Origin: a virus
Direction: 5' to 3' (one strand)
Length of the DNA: 64,000 nucleotides
IMG/VR virus record: IMGVR_UViG_3300037189_023790
Location: 1 to 64,000 of that record
The notes under the pieces were generated by a model. That model saw nothing but the letters and a program-made list of their open reading frames with translations, did not search any database and was not told the DNA's origin. This document shows, one piece after another, positions 7,040 through 17,175 of this stretch. Every line of letters starts with the position of its first letter. Position 1 is the first letter of the stretch. Made by a program: the position numbers and the translations under genes.

Positions 7040-9814
7040 GTGTTTAATATAGACCCACATCCATTTGTAGCAGAGCATGGAGCACCCACATATCAAGTGC
7101 TTCCTCCTCAAATTATGCCATTAAAAGATAAACTTCCTAATGAAAAAGGAGAACCCTCTAAATGGGCTAAAGCTACATTGGATTCATTGAGTACAATTGC
7201 AAGATTTCAATATTATAGAAAGCGTAAGTTATTAGCAAATTATAAACTAATAAATGGAGAATTTGTATCTAGCGAGTATTATAATATTGCAGGACAAAGT
7301 GAACAAGAAGTAGATGAAGAGCAGGAAGCTTTTGATTTGATTAACGAAGTTAAGAAAGATTTAGAAGTTCCTGATGCTTTTGTTAGAAATTATGATATTA
7401 TATCACAACCTGTTAATACACTTGTAGGAGAATTATCTGACCTTCCTGATTTGTTTATGGTGGAAGGAAAAGGTGAAAGATTTCAAAGTGATAAACTTAA
7501 ATTAAAATCTTCTTTGTTACAAGAATGGTTTTATGGAGAGGTGGAATCTAAAATAATTGAACAGCTTTTAAAAGAAGGATTTAATCCTGATTCTGAAATG
7601 GATGAGGAAATGCAAAAGCAACTTCAAGAAAGGCATGAACAATTAAAGCAACAACTCACTCCTGCTGATATTCAAAAATACATTACAGATGATTTTAGAC
7701 ATCTAATTGAACAGTGGGCGCAAGTGGAATTGGAAGACCAAAGAGTTAGGTTTAATTTAAAGAAAGCTCAAAGAGTAGAATTTACAGACTATCTTACAAT
7801 TGCTGAACGATATAGACACATTTATTTAGATGGGTTTGGATTGAAGATTGAATCCCTCAATCCTTTATTTGTATTTTCTCATAAATCTCCTGAAACGGAA
7901 TATGTACAAGATGGTAATTATGCAGGTATAATTCGTTTTCTATCACTATCTGATGTAATAAATAGATATGGATATTTAATGACTGTTGAACAAATTGAAT
8001 CTTTACAAAAATCTTGGAAGGGGTATTATAAAGAACAGAATAAGGGAAAAGATATGTTTGGAAATAAAGTGGACTATTTATCTCCACAAGGAATTCCCTA
8101 CCAAACGTTTCTTCCTTCTTTAGATAGGGATTTTCTTCAGTTTGCTCCTTCAATGGCGGCAAGTGGTAATTCTTTAATTGGAATATTAGATGAGGTGACA
8201 GCTTCTCAAATTGATGGATTGGGAGAAAACACTTTCATTAATAGTTATGGAATGCTTGTAGTTTATGAATGTTATTGGAAAACACAAGTAAGACTTAGTA
8301 AACTTAGATGGACAAATCCTGAAACACAATTAGATGAAACAATTATAGTAGACGAAAATTTCATAATTCCTGATTGGGTACAGGAACGTAAGATTAACAT
8401 TCTATTTAAAGATGAACCAGAGTTAAATACAATTGTTCATACATGGGTAAATCAAACTTGGAGAGGAATTAAAATAGATAATTATTTTACAAACGGAATA
8501 CTTCAAAAACCTATTTATTTAGATATTGCTCCAAACGAATTACAATTTAAGGGTGAATTATACATTTATGATGCAAAACTTCCTATAGCAGGACAATATG
8601 CAAATAACAGAAATACTAAACCCACTTCATTAGTTGATAGATTAAAGCCTTATCAGTTTTTTTATAATGTTTTAATGAATCAATGTTTTCACTATTTACA
8701 GACAGAAATTCTCCCATTTGTAATTATGGAATCTAATTTAATCCCTAAAGATAAAGATTGGGGAGGTGAAGATAGATTAGAAAAATGGTTAAATATTGCT
8801 CAACAATTAGGAGCTACTCTTGCAGATAGTAGTTATCAAAATACAGGAGGAGCACCAATTCAAGGAGGACAGCTTCCAAGAGAAGTAAATTTAGATAGAA
8901 GTCAAAGAATTCTTACAAGATTACAAATGGCTACTACTATAAGACAACTTGCATTAGAACACATTGGTATATTCCCACAAAGGTTGGGAGATGTAAAATC
9001 TTCTGAAACTGCTACAGGAATTAATCAAGCTGTTTCTAGAAGTTATACACAAACTTCTTCTTGGTTTGAAAGTTTTTTTGATTGTGAAAGAGAAATTCTT
9101 CAGATGCAAATTGATGCAGCACAAACTCTTCAAGCAAGAAATAAGGATTTAGGTAAAACAATGATTCAATCTGACTTCACTCAAAAGCTTTTAGAAATAG
9201 ATGGTGGGGATTTTAACCTATATCAACTTCATGTGTACGTATTAAAATCACAAGAAGAATTACGAAAATTACAAACTGCACAAAAGCTTGCTGAAATGAA
9301 CACTGCTCCTACTCCAATGAGTGATAGAATACTCATGGCTACAGGAAATGATATTAAAGAAATTGTAAATACATTAAAAGCAAATGAAGCTAAAATGGAT
9401 GAACAAAATCAACAGCAGCAGGGATTAGAGCAACAAAGATTACAACAAGAAGGTCAAATGGAGCAAGCAAGATTGCAACAAGAAGAAAAACAATTCTATG
9501 CCAAGCTTCAAAATGAACTTCAACAAGAATACATAAGAGCTTTTGGTAATGCTCAAGCTACAACACAGGATGAAGATGGAAATGGAATTGCTGATATGTT
9601 AGAATTGTATAAATTACAAACACAAGCTACAGCAATGGGTAATCAAGCTACAGATGCTCAAACTAAATTATCGTTAGAAAATGCTAAAATACAAAATGAG
9701 AAACAAAAAACTCAAATGGATTTTACTGATAAGGATAAACAAAGACAACATGAGCAAATACTTGCAGATAAAGAATTAAAAGCTGCTACAATACGAGGAG
9801 ATAAATCTAAGTAG
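7040..9814 (+). CDS. portal protein, 924 aa (GTG start)
   Basis: Forms the dodecameric DNA gate at the capsid vertex and docks TerL. The call rests on its position after TerL, its size and a crAss-type portal core with the sequences around N-P-L-F-V-F-S-H-K-S-P (residue ~275) and K-P-Y-Q-F-F-Y-N-V-L-M-N-Q (~residue 540). The last 160 residues are Gln/Glu-rich and heptad-like, fitting the long helical barrel of podovirus portals. The GTG at 7040 is chosen because an in-frame TAA lies at 7025-7027 and no ATG intervenes. Confidence 0.85.
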   Translation: MFNIDPHPFVAEHGAPTYQVLPPQIMPLKDKLPNEKGEPSKWAKATLDSLSTIARFQYYRKRKLLANYKLINGEFVSSEYYNIAGQSEQEVDEEQEAFDLINEVKKDLEVPDAFVRNYDIISQPVNTLVGELSDLPDLFMVEGKGERFQSDKLKLKSSLLQEWFYGEVESKIIEQLLKEGFNPDSEMDEEMQKQLQERHEQLKQQLTPADIQKYITDDFRHLIEQWAQVELEDQRVRFNLKKAQRVEFTDYLTIAERYRHIYLDGFGLKIESLNPLFVFSHKSPETEYVQDGNYAGIIRFLSLSDVINRYGYLMTVEQIESLQKSWKGYYKEQNKGKDMFGNKVDYLSPQGIPYQTFLPSLDRDFLQFAPSMAASGNSLIGILDEVTASQIDGLGENTFINSYGMLVVYECYWKTQVRLSKLRWTNPETQLDETIIVDENFIIPDWVQERKINILFKDEPELNTIVHTWVNQTWRGIKIDNYFTNGILQKPIYLDIAPNELQFKGELYIYDAKLPIAGQYANNRNTKPTSLVDRLKPYQFFYNVLMNQCFHYLQTEILPFVIMESNLIPKDKDWGGEDRLEKWLNIAQQLGATLADSSYQNTGGAPIQGGQLPREVNLDRSQRILTRLQMATTIRQLALEHIGIFPQRLGDVKSSETATGINQAVSRSYTQTSSWFESFFDCEREILQMQIDAAQTLQARNKDLGKTMIQSDFTQKLLEIDGGDFNLYQLHVYVLKSQEELRKLQTAQKLAEMNTAPTPMSDRILMATGNDIKEIVNTLKANEAKMDEQNQQQQGLEQQRLQQEGQMEQARLQQEEKQFYAKLQNELQQEYIRAFGNAQATTQDEDGNGIADMLELYKLQTQATAMGNQATDAQTKLSLENAKIQNEKQKTQMDFTDKDKQRQHEQILADKELKAATIRGDKSK

Positions 9815-9852
9815 TGTAATATATAAAAACAAAAAAACAATATAATTTTAAG

Positions 9853-9879
9853 AATTTAATACAATACTAACCTTAAATT
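9853..9879 (+). promoter_or_regulatory. two-box leader element before the scaffold gene
   Basis: AATTTAATACAATA (9853-9866) is an exact copy of the box before the portal gene and runs directly into ACTAACCTTAAATT (9866-9879), an exact copy of the element at 12719-12732. The ATG follows 12 bases later. Recurrence only in short leaders of structural genes suggests a late-gene control signal. Confidence 0.4.
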
Positions 9880-9891
9880 TACAATACAAAA

Positions 9892-10968
9892 ATGGCAAAA
9901 GAACAAGTGTTATTTTTTAATGATGAGGATTGGGTAAACCAATTTAATTCTAAAGAAAACATAGAAGTAGTGGGTGAGGAAGAACTTCTTGATGCTCCTA
10001 TAGAAGAAACAGAAGATGTTGAAGAAGAGGAAAAAGAGGATGAAGAAGTAGAACAAGAAGAAAAAGAAGAGGAAGAAGAAAAAGAGGAAGATGAAGATGA
10101 ATCTGATAAATACAGCAGATTAGAATCTCTTACAGCAGCAGCAGAATATATTGCTGATAAGTATAAACTGGAATTTGATAAAGAATCTTTAAAAACTGAA
10201 GAAGATGTTGTAGATTTTTTTGAACAGTTCACTGATTTTTATATTGGTGAAAAGTGGGAAACAGTAAAAAATACAAATGCACAAACTGCAAAAGTATTTG
10301 AAGTGTTGGAAAAAGAAGGAAACATTGAAGGGTTAATTGCTTTATTTAATCAGCAAAAAGAAATTGTTGATTTAGATATTAAAGAAGAATCCAGTCAAAA
10401 ACAAATTATTGAAAAATACTACACAGAAGTAGTAAAGTGGAGTAAAGAAAAGATTAAAAAAAGCATTGAAAGATGGGAAGCTAATGACGAGCTTTTCTCT
10501 GAAGCGGAAGAAGCTCAAAAAGAATATCAAAAGGTTTTTGCAGAAAAACAAGATAAAGAAATTGAAAAAGAGTTAATGTTAGCGGCACAAAGAGAAAATA
10601 TTCAAAAACAAAAAATTAATGCTCTTGGAGGATTTCTTACTCAAAAAGGATTGAAAAGAGAAGAAATTCAATCTACTCTTGCGTTTGTTTATCAAGATGC
10701 TTATAAACTTCCAAATGGTGAGAAAATTACACAATTAGATAAATATATTTTAGATTTTCAAAAAGCCCCTGAAAAATTATTTGAACTCACTGAATTTTTA
10801 AAGGATAGTGAAAAATATATTCATAAAAAGATTGCAGAAGCAATAAGTAAAGAAAGTAATAGAACCTTTGATAAAATTTTAAGTAATAATAAAAGTAAAA
10901 AAGGAGGAGAAGCTCCTGTTCAAACATCTTCTAAAAAAGAGAAAGTTTTAAAATTCAATTTTAATTAA
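9892..10968 (+). CDS. scaffold-like acidic coiled-coil protein, 358 aa
   Basis: Sits between portal and capsid genes, the normal place of a scaffolding protein. Residues ~37-85 are almost purely Glu/Asp/Lys. The remainder is highly charged and helical (coiled coil) with a basic C-terminal end (K-K-E-K-V-L-K-F), a common capsid-binding end in scaffolds. No protease signature is visible. It could also be an inner-capsid protein; the scaffold role is inferred from place and composition. Confidence 0.6.
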   Translation: MAKEQVLFFNDEDWVNQFNSKENIEVVGEEELLDAPIEETEDVEEEEKEDEEVEQEEKEEEEEKEEDEDESDKYSRLESLTAAAEYIADKYKLEFDKESLKTEEDVVDFFEQFTDFYIGEKWETVKNTNAQTAKVFEVLEKEGNIEGLIALFNQQKEIVDLDIKEESSQKQIIEKYYTEVVKWSKEKIKKSIERWEANDELFSEAEEAQKEYQKVFAEKQDKEIEKELMLAAQRENIQKQKINALGGFLTQKGLKREEIQSTLAFVYQDAYKLPNGEKITQLDKYILDFQKAPEKLFELTEFLKDSEKYIHKKIAEAISKESNRTFDKILSNNKSKKGGEAPVQTSSKKEKVLKFNFN

Positions 10969-10976
10969 TCAATAAC

Positions 10977-12701
10977 ATGGCAGTAAAAAGAGGTAGTCCT
11001 CAAAATGGATTTAACAATTCACAATTAATTAAAACTTCTGTTTCTCCTTATATTTCAGGAAAACATACAGAAGCAAACTCTATTTTACAATCTTTTGGTA
11101 ATGACATCAATAAATTGTACTTAGGGATTTTGAAACCTTGGAATATGATTAGAAGAGTGTCTACTCCTCTTATCAATCTAACAGAGCTTAGTAAAAATGT
11201 AATGGAGGTTCCCTCTTTCGGAGCTATTCTTGATTATGACCTTCCCTACCATATTGGGTATCCTCAATTGAGAGAAATCCTTAATGATGGAAGTGATAAA
11301 TTGGGTATTAACAATTCTTATTTCTTTATTGTATTAGATAGAAATGAATTTACTTACGAAGATGTTATCACCAATTCAAAAAGACAAGGTGTACAATTAC
11401 AAATTGCTGCTAAAAGGGATTTTGTAGGTGAAATTATTGAACCTTATGGTGATGGTTATAAGTATGCTGTAAAACTTGCTACTAATGACCCTGAAGAGTA
11501 TGTAAGTTACGATGCTCTTACTCCCGGTACTACATTTATTAAACTTGCAAATTATTCTGGTGAGTTTGACATTAATGATAGCTCTGTATCTGAATATAAC
11601 AGAACAGGTATTGCAAGAATGCGTTATCTTACAGGACAATCTGAAATTGGTATTTCTCATTCTGTTACTTCTTGGGGTGATAGTTTTAAAGTGGAAACAT
11701 CAAAGCAAGGTAATAAATTTGGTCTATCTGAATACACTGTACAAGCTCAAGAAGCAATTACTAATTTTGTTTCTGTAGATAAAGCTACTGGTAAACCTCT
11801 TGCTTCTACATGGGTTCCTACGGTTATTAGAAAAATGGTAGAAGAACTTGCTATGATGAAGGAATATGCTTTAATGTGGCAAAAACCTTATGTGAAAACT
11901 GACGCAGGTGGTAAAAAATACAGAGTTCCAGCAGGTTTGTATTGGTGGATTAAAAACTTTGGTAATTATCAAACATATTCTGATTTTAAAGAACTTCCTA
12001 ATCTTATTAAATGGATTATTGGATATGTATTTGCAGGTAGATATGATATGCCAATGCATGATAGAAAAATTAAAATGAGAGCAGGTAGTGGTGGTATGGC
12101 AGAAATGCACAAATGGTTTAATGATTATTTCCAAGGAAATAACAAATTCCTAATTGTGAATGATGGTCAAAACCCATTCTTGAAAGATATGATTACAGGG
12201 CCAGATTCACAAAATCTTTCTTTTAAACAACCAAGATTTATTTCTGGACATTTTCCTGAATTAGGATTAGTTGAAGTAGAACATGATGCTTCTTTAGATT
12301 TAATTGATGAAGATTACGAGCAACTTGCTTACACAGGTGCTTATGCTAACTCTTCTTATATGATTTTTATTGAAGATGTTACATCTCCTACTTTTTCTAA
12401 TAGAGCGCAAGGTGCTCCTGAACTTGACCCCGGATATACTGATACTTATCACAATGGTGCAAATGTTGTAATGATTAAACCTAAAGGTTATCAGGACACT
12501 ACTTCCATCACTCCGGGTAGAGGATATAATCCTACATTGTATAGCTTCTTTGGTATGAATCCAAAACAACAAATTGCTGTTGAAAATAGAAAAGGATTTA
12601 GTATGAGTATGCTTACTTGCGGAGAGATTTTTGTAAAAGACACTTCCAAAATGATTATGTTGGAATATGTACCTGCTGGATATTCATTGAAGAATATTTA
12701 A
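10977..12701 (+). CDS. major capsid protein (probable), 574 aa
   Basis: Shell protein candidate. It follows portal and scaffold genes, has the expected size for a crAss-like HK97-fold capsid protein with extra domains, and shows a mixed alpha/beta, Gly-rich sequence without signal or membrane segments. The conserved-looking C-terminal part contains M-L-T-C-G-E-I-F-V-K-D. A full family alignment could not be made, so the assignment relies on gene order. Only 8 bases separate it from the scaffold stop. Confidence 0.75.
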   Translation: MAVKRGSPQNGFNNSQLIKTSVSPYISGKHTEANSILQSFGNDINKLYLGILKPWNMIRRVSTPLINLTELSKNVMEVPSFGAILDYDLPYHIGYPQLREILNDGSDKLGINNSYFFIVLDRNEFTYEDVITNSKRQGVQLQIAAKRDFVGEIIEPYGDGYKYAVKLATNDPEEYVSYDALTPGTTFIKLANYSGEFDINDSSVSEYNRTGIARMRYLTGQSEIGISHSVTSWGDSFKVETSKQGNKFGLSEYTVQAQEAITNFVSVDKATGKPLASTWVPTVIRKMVEELAMMKEYALMWQKPYVKTDAGGKKYRVPAGLYWWIKNFGNYQTYSDFKELPNLIKWIIGYVFAGRYDMPMHDRKIKMRAGSGGMAEMHKWFNDYFQGNNKFLIVNDGQNPFLKDMITGPDSQNLSFKQPRFISGHFPELGLVEVEHDASLDLIDEDYEQLAYTGAYANSSYMIFIEDVTSPTFSNRAQGAPELDPGYTDTYHNGANVVMIKPKGYQDTTSITPGRGYNPTLYSFFGMNPKQQIAVENRKGFSMSMLTCGEIFVKDTSKMIMLEYVPAGYSLKNI

Positions 12702-12718
12702 TATATTAAAATAATCAT

Positions 12719-12732
12719 ACTAACCTTAAATT
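12719..12732 (+). promoter_or_regulatory. exact copy of ACTAACCTTAAATT leader element
   Basis: The 14-mer lies 4 bases before the ATG of the next structural gene. Identical copies are at 9866-9879 and, inverted, at 16334-16347. Its closeness to the start codon would suit a translation enhancer or a transcript start rather than a classic promoter. Confidence 0.4.
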
Positions 12733-12736
12733 AAAA

Positions 12737-13612
12737 ATGTCACAAAACTTATATGTAGTGAAACAAATAGCCAACAGTTTCACAAAAGATTTATTTGCAA
12801 CCAATTATGACCCTTCCACTGTAGGTAGAGAAATTGGAATTGGAGAATTCACTGTGTTTCCTAATTGTTTACGTACAGCTAATCCTTATAAAGATGCTAC
12901 AGGTAAATTTATTACAGGACTTACTAAAGAAGAGGAAAAAGAATATGGTGGTGTTTTAGGACTTGACCTATCTTCCCGTTCAGATGTATGGGGAATGGGT
13001 GAGCTAAGAGCTACTATTTCTTCTCCTAAAACAAATGAAGTGATTTTTGACCCTTCCAATCCTAAACATGCAGTACAGATTAAATTTCTTTTAGCTAATG
13101 GTTTTGTAGCACCTAAAAAAGAATCTATCAAAGAAGACCCTAAGTATAAAAACACAGTGTTCTATTTTTCCAATGATGAAGAAGAAGAAACCAGAACAAT
13201 GAGGGTGATGGAATTAAAAGAGGAAATTGGAAGTGAAATCTACCGAATGAGACATCAAAAAGAAAAGATGCTTCTTATTGCAAATAAAGTAGGAATTGCT
13301 GTACGTGAAGCATTTACAGAAGCTACACTTTATAAACTTTTAGTTTCTTACAAAGAAGAATTAAAAGCATTAGATAGAATGGAAGCTTTTAAAAAGGTTA
13401 TTTCTACTAAAGCAGAAGATTTACAAGCAGATTACTATGTAGTTCAATCTATTGGGAAACTTATTAAATACGATGCTGATAATGGGTATTATACATTTAA
13501 TAATAATGTATTAGGTAAAAATAGAGAAGAAATTGTACAAGAACTTAAAAAACCTGCAAATGTAGAAACTCTTGCTACACTTATTTCTTCTTATAAGAAA
13601 ATTAAAAAATGA
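12737..13612 (+). CDS. structural protein after the capsid gene, 291 aa
   Basis: Not recognised by motif. A soluble alpha/beta protein with a long helical middle (residues ~150-230). Location between capsid protein and connector-like genes suggests a head accessory or head-tail joining role. It is preceded by the shared leader element and overlaps the next gene by 4 bases. Confidence 0.6.
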   Translation: MSQNLYVVKQIANSFTKDLFATNYDPSTVGREIGIGEFTVFPNCLRTANPYKDATGKFITGLTKEEEKEYGGVLGLDLSSRSDVWGMGELRATISSPKTNEVIFDPSNPKHAVQIKFLLANGFVAPKKESIKEDPKYKNTVFYFSNDEEEETRTMRVMELKEEIGSEIYRMRHQKEKMLLIANKVGIAVREAFTEATLYKLLVSYKEELKALDRMEAFKKVISTKAEDLQADYYVVQSIGKLIKYDADNGYYTFNNNVLGKNREEIVQELKKPANVETLATLISSYKKIKK

Positions 13613-14280
13613 CAAGTAAAGAACTTTACTATCAGTTTCATCTGCTTTTAAATGAAAATGCAAATTTTAAGGACGTAAAAATTTCAGAAGGTAATTTTGT
13701 GTTATTATTCAACCGTTGCTCAGAACGATGGTTATATATAACAATTGATAGTTGGATGAAAGATGAAGACATTCTTAATTTACAAGAGTTTATTAATAAT
13801 GATGAAAAATTAGATTTTTATGAAACAATAGAAAAAGATAGTGTTGTTCAATATAAGTACAAGATTCCTTTAGATTATTTTACATGGATAGATAGTCATT
13901 CTTTAGTACAAACTGATTGTAGTCTTTATCTGACAAATTACTTTGTAAAACCAAGAGATGTAAGAGGATATATAGCAGATAGCTACCCATCTTTAGATTA
14001 TGAAGAAGGTTTATGTAATATATCAAATAACTTTCTTATAGTTTATGCAAAAGATTTTACTGTTTCCACTACATATTTGTCCTACTTTAAAGTTCCTCCT
14101 AAAATAGATATAGAAGGATATGAAAATTTAAAGGGAGAAAAAAGTAAAAACATTGATTCTCCAATATCAGATATTTATTTAAATCAAATACTTGATATGT
14201 GTATCACTGAGGTTCAAAGAGAATTTAAGAATCAAATTGGAATTCAAGTGAGTAAAGACCGAGAAACAGAGAATAAATAA
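13609..14280 (+). CDS. ring/connector-like structural protein, 223 aa
   Basis: Resembles the crAss-like neck/ring type in layout: a mixed N-terminal domain and a conserved-looking C-terminal helix (Y-L-N-Q-I-L-D-M-C-I-T-E-V-Q-R-E-F). Head-completion proteins in this position attach to the portal. No enzyme motif. Assignment to a specific ring is not possible from sequence alone. Confidence 0.5.
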   Translation: MTSKELYYQFHLLLNENANFKDVKISEGNFVLLFNRCSERWLYITIDSWMKDEDILNLQEFINNDEKLDFYETIEKDSVVQYKYKIPLDYFTWIDSHSLVQTDCSLYLTNYFVKPRDVRGYIADSYPSLDYEEGLCNISNNFLIVYAKDFTVSTTYLSYFKVPPKIDIEGYENLKGEKSKNIDSPISDIYLNQILDMCITEVQREFKNQIGIQVSKDRETENK

Positions 14281-14337
14281 TTCTTATGTTTTTAAAAACA
14301 ATTAACACAATTTTTTTCAACTACAAACAAAACAAAA

Positions 14338-16335
14338 ATGTCATTAGGAAATCATCTTCAACCTCATTGGAGAGGTGTAGTAACAAACACAGGTAATGTA
14401 GCTGGTGCTGGATTATCATCTAAAGACCTTGCAGAACAGCAAGTAGGTATTTTTCCTGTCAAAGCAACAGGTGGAGATACTAAATCAGTAGCTACAGCAA
14501 ATTTTGCCATTCACCCGTTTATCAAAATTGGATATGGTAATGCAAAATTTGAAGCTCAAGAACAAAAAGGAACTTTTGCAGATTTATCAAATTGGTCTAC
14601 ACAAGTGATTTATGGTAAGAATATTAAATCATGGAAAGGTGTAAAAGCTAAAAGACTTCCTGAAGGTGGGACAAGAGGAGAAATTTGGACTATGGGATAT
14701 GATGGTGTTGATGCATCTCTATCTTTAAAAGCTGCTCTCAGTTGGAATCAAGTGATTGTAAGAGTACATTTCTTTGGAACTCCTATTGCTAAAGCTTTTG
14801 GTCAACAAAGAATTATGAGAGAATATATTCTTGATAAAGGATGTATTCCTGAAAGTTGTACTGATGCAAATGTTTCTGCTGAGTATTTAGCAAACAATTT
14901 CTTAGAGAAATACAATAAAGACCAATACTACAAAAAATATTTTAAAGATTTTGCTAAAGCATATAAAGTAAAAATTACCAATCCTGCAATTTCTGCTCCT
15001 TCTGTAGCTTGTAATAGATATGAAGTAGTAGTTCCTTGTGATGAAGGAGACGGTGCTGCACTTGGTAGAATTCAAGCTCAATATGGAGGATATAAAGTAG
15101 AAAGAACAGTGAAAGCGGGAATGAGTTCTACTTATTCTATGTGGAGAACAGTTGCTCAAGGTGCTCCTTCTGCAATTAGTTTAGCTGATGTTGTAGTTAC
15201 TAATTGTGCTGATGCTTGTCCTTCTGGATTTACAAAAACAGCAAAAGCAAATGTTTATCAAATTGTAGTAAATGCAGGTGTGATCGTTCCTTCTGTAACA
15301 GGGGAAACTTCAAGAACTAAAAATTCTGCACAACCTGAAAAAGACACTTATGTTATTTATACAGCAACTTCTACAGCATTAGCCACTGTAGTTGCAGATG
15401 TAACAGCAGGTAATCCTATCATCACCTTTACTGGTGTAGCACAATCAATTTGTACTCAAACTTCTGCAACCACTTATGCTTGGGCAGTTGCTCAAACAGC
15501 AGTAAAAGGTAGTAAGCAATGGAAAATTACTTTAGCTGATGCAAATTGTTTAGGAACTTACACTGATAAACTTGCTGCTTTGCAACTTGCTTATCCTTAT
15601 TTAACAGTTGCAGTTGCAACAAATGGTGCTGCTGCATGTGCAACTACATTCACTACCACCACTTATTCAGATTGTACAACTCTTGATTGTGGAGAAACAG
15701 GAATATTTGATGTAAAAGCTCCTGACCCTTATGAAAGACATACTGTGTGGGAAGAATATAAAGAACCTGTAGCTGTTCCTGATTGTTCAGAGCCTACTCC
15801 TGTAACTCCTGAATGTGCTGCTGTTGGTATTAGATTTGAATCTAATTCTTGGAGAAGAGATACAAATGAATTATCTTATGGATATTTTCCTTATGACCCT
15901 TCAGACCAAGAAGCAGTAAAATTACTTATCACTGTACACTCACATGATTACACCACCAGTTTGTGTGATGTATCTACCGATTTTAATGTAAAGAAAATTC
16001 AATCTATTACATTTGAAGCAGGTACAGGTAATATGGTGAGAGAAAAAGAAAAATGGTTTAAGCATTATGAAATGAGAGATTGGGATTTTGACCCTAACAA
16101 CAGAGAAATCTTTGGTATGGTTGCAATTGCTAAAGCTCACAAATACTATGATGAGTATCAGCTAGTGGTAAATCATGGAACCACAGGTGAGTTTATCTCA
16201 AGTAATTCTTCAAATAACTATCAAATTATGTATAGTTTTTTTGTAGAAGAAGGAAAAGGAAAAGCATTTGAAACTGCAATGAATGCATATATTGCATCTG
16301 TTGGTAGTCCTGAGCTTTCTCCTGTTATTTTGTAA
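14338..16335 (+). CDS. large structural protein with cysteine-containing insertion, 665 aa
   Basis: Begins M-S-L-G-N-H-L-Q-P-H-W-R-G and ends with a globular domain after residue ~490. Residues ~280-460 are Ala/Thr/Val-rich with regularly spaced Cys and look like one or two beta domains inserted into the core, as in decorated capsid or tube proteins. It is followed by a strong terminator, closing the head-gene unit. It could be a head auxiliary or tail protein; gene order does not decide. Confidence 0.6.
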   Translation: MSLGNHLQPHWRGVVTNTGNVAGAGLSSKDLAEQQVGIFPVKATGGDTKSVATANFAIHPFIKIGYGNAKFEAQEQKGTFADLSNWSTQVIYGKNIKSWKGVKAKRLPEGGTRGEIWTMGYDGVDASLSLKAALSWNQVIVRVHFFGTPIAKAFGQQRIMREYILDKGCIPESCTDANVSAEYLANNFLEKYNKDQYYKKYFKDFAKAYKVKITNPAISAPSVACNRYEVVVPCDEGDGAALGRIQAQYGGYKVERTVKAGMSSTYSMWRTVAQGAPSAISLADVVVTNCADACPSGFTKTAKANVYQIVVNAGVIVPSVTGETSRTKNSAQPEKDTYVIYTATSTALATVVADVTAGNPIITFTGVAQSICTQTSATTYAWAVAQTAVKGSKQWKITLADANCLGTYTDKLAALQLAYPYLTVAVATNGAAACATTFTTTTYSDCTTLDCGETGIFDVKAPDPYERHTVWEEYKEPVAVPDCSEPTPVTPECAAVGIRFESNSWRRDTNELSYGYFPYDPSDQEAVKLLITVHSHDYTTSLCDVSTDFNVKKIQSITFEAGTGNMVREKEKWFKHYEMRDWDFDPNNREIFGMVAIAKAHKYYDEYQLVVNHGTTGEFISSNSSNNYQIMYSFFVEEGKGKAFETAMNAYIASVGSPELSPVIL

Positions 16336-16347
16336 TTTAAGGTTAGT
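16334..16347 (-). repeat. inverted copy of ACTAACCTTAAATT
   Basis: Read on the minus strand, this is the exact 14-mer seen before the genes at 9892 and 12737. It overlaps the stop codon of the 665-residue gene and lies just before the terminator hairpin. No minus-strand gene follows it, so here it may be fortuitous or a remnant. Confidence 0.5.
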
Positions 16348-16357
16348 TTGATATAAT

Positions 16358-16387
16358 AAAAGCAGTGGCTAATGCTGCTGCTTTTTT
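16358..16387 (+). terminator. intrinsic terminator after the head genes
   Basis: Stem AAAAGCAG / CTGCTTTT with a 12-base loop, then a run of six T (16382-16387). It separates the head genes from the fibre locus starting at 16403. Confidence 0.75.
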
Positions 16388-16402
16388 GTTTTAAAAACAA
16401 TA

Positions 16403-16888
16403 ATGGCAAGACACAATCTTCAATTCTCAGTTCTTGATTCTGATAATTCATCTTTAATTGTGATTAATGATGAATCTTCTTATATGCAACCACCTCAACT
16501 TCCAACTCTTTATGTAAGATTTCCGGGATTTACAGAATGGTGTTCTTTGTTTATCACTCCTTCTAAAGTTAACAACATTTCTACTAAACAACTTAAATAT
16601 GAAGCTGCTGAATTTCCTGATGGGGTGTACGAAATTAAATATACAATCTCTCCTTCAGATAAATACAGCATTACACATTATTATGTAAGAGATGTAAAAT
16701 TTAAAAAGGAGTTTTTATCCTACTTAGAAAAAATAGGAGAAAATCAACACTTATCTATTGATAATGCATGGGAAATAGAGTTATATTTACAGGCTTCTAA
16801 AGCAGCGGCAATTAATAATAAATTAACTCAAGCTGTAACATTCTTTAAAGAAGCTCAAAATAAACTTTCTAAATTAACGTGTGAATAA
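16403..16888 (+). CDS. hypothetical structural protein, 161 aa
   Basis: Unrecognised. The N-terminal ~100 residues are beta-rich with Pro and Trp (F-P-G-F-T-E-W-C). The C-terminal 60 are helical with a TPR-like run (A-I-N-N-K-L-T-Q-A-V-T-F-F-K-E-A). First gene after the terminator, so probably the first of the fibre/tail unit. It ends in Cys-Glu, 2 bases before the next ATG. Confidence 0.6.
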   Translation: MARHNLQFSVLDSDNSSLIVINDESSYMQPPQLPTLYVRFPGFTEWCSLFITPSKVNNISTKQLKYEAAEFPDGVYEIKYTISPSDKYSITHYYVRDVKFKKEFLSYLEKIGENQHLSIDNAWEIELYLQASKAAAINNKLTQAVTFFKEAQNKLSKLTCE

Positions 16889-16890
16889 AT

Positions 16891-17175
16891 ATGTGTGTAC
16901 CTTGTCAACAAAAAGCACAACAATTAGCTCAACAATCACAGCCAAATTATACACCACCTGAAACAACAGAAGGATGTATTATCACTCTTGTAGAACTTGC
17001 TCAATTAAAAATAAAACTTGAGTGTTTTTTAGCAAACAATTTGTTTATAAACGTCACCCAATATGAAACTCATGCTGCTTTAGGTGCTGTACAAAGTATG
17101 ATAAATACAGGAAATTATTGTTTATATGATTTAACATTTTTAAAAAACAGAATAACTAATGTTACTTGTACATAA
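16891..17175 (+). CDS. hypothetical cysteine-containing protein, 94 aa
   Basis: Starts M-C-V-P-C with a Gln/Pro-rich linker, then a helical domain and a Cys near the end (V-T-C-T). The M-C-x-x-C start recurs in the product of 17710 (M-C-E-S-C) and in part that of 18892 (M-C-N-K-T-C), suggesting a shared feature such as disulfide-linked or metal-bound N-termini in assembled fibres. Function unknown. Confidence 0.6.
   Translation: MCVPCQQKAQQLAQQSQPNYTPPETTEGCIITLVELAQLKIKLECFLANNLFINVTQYETHAALGAVQSMINTGNYCLYDLTFLKNRITNVTCT

Noticed and set aside
9879-10232. Ser-rich minus-strand ORF opposite the scaffold gene
   Set aside because: It is the antisense reading of the Glu/Asp-rich repeat codons and has no promoter or separate support.
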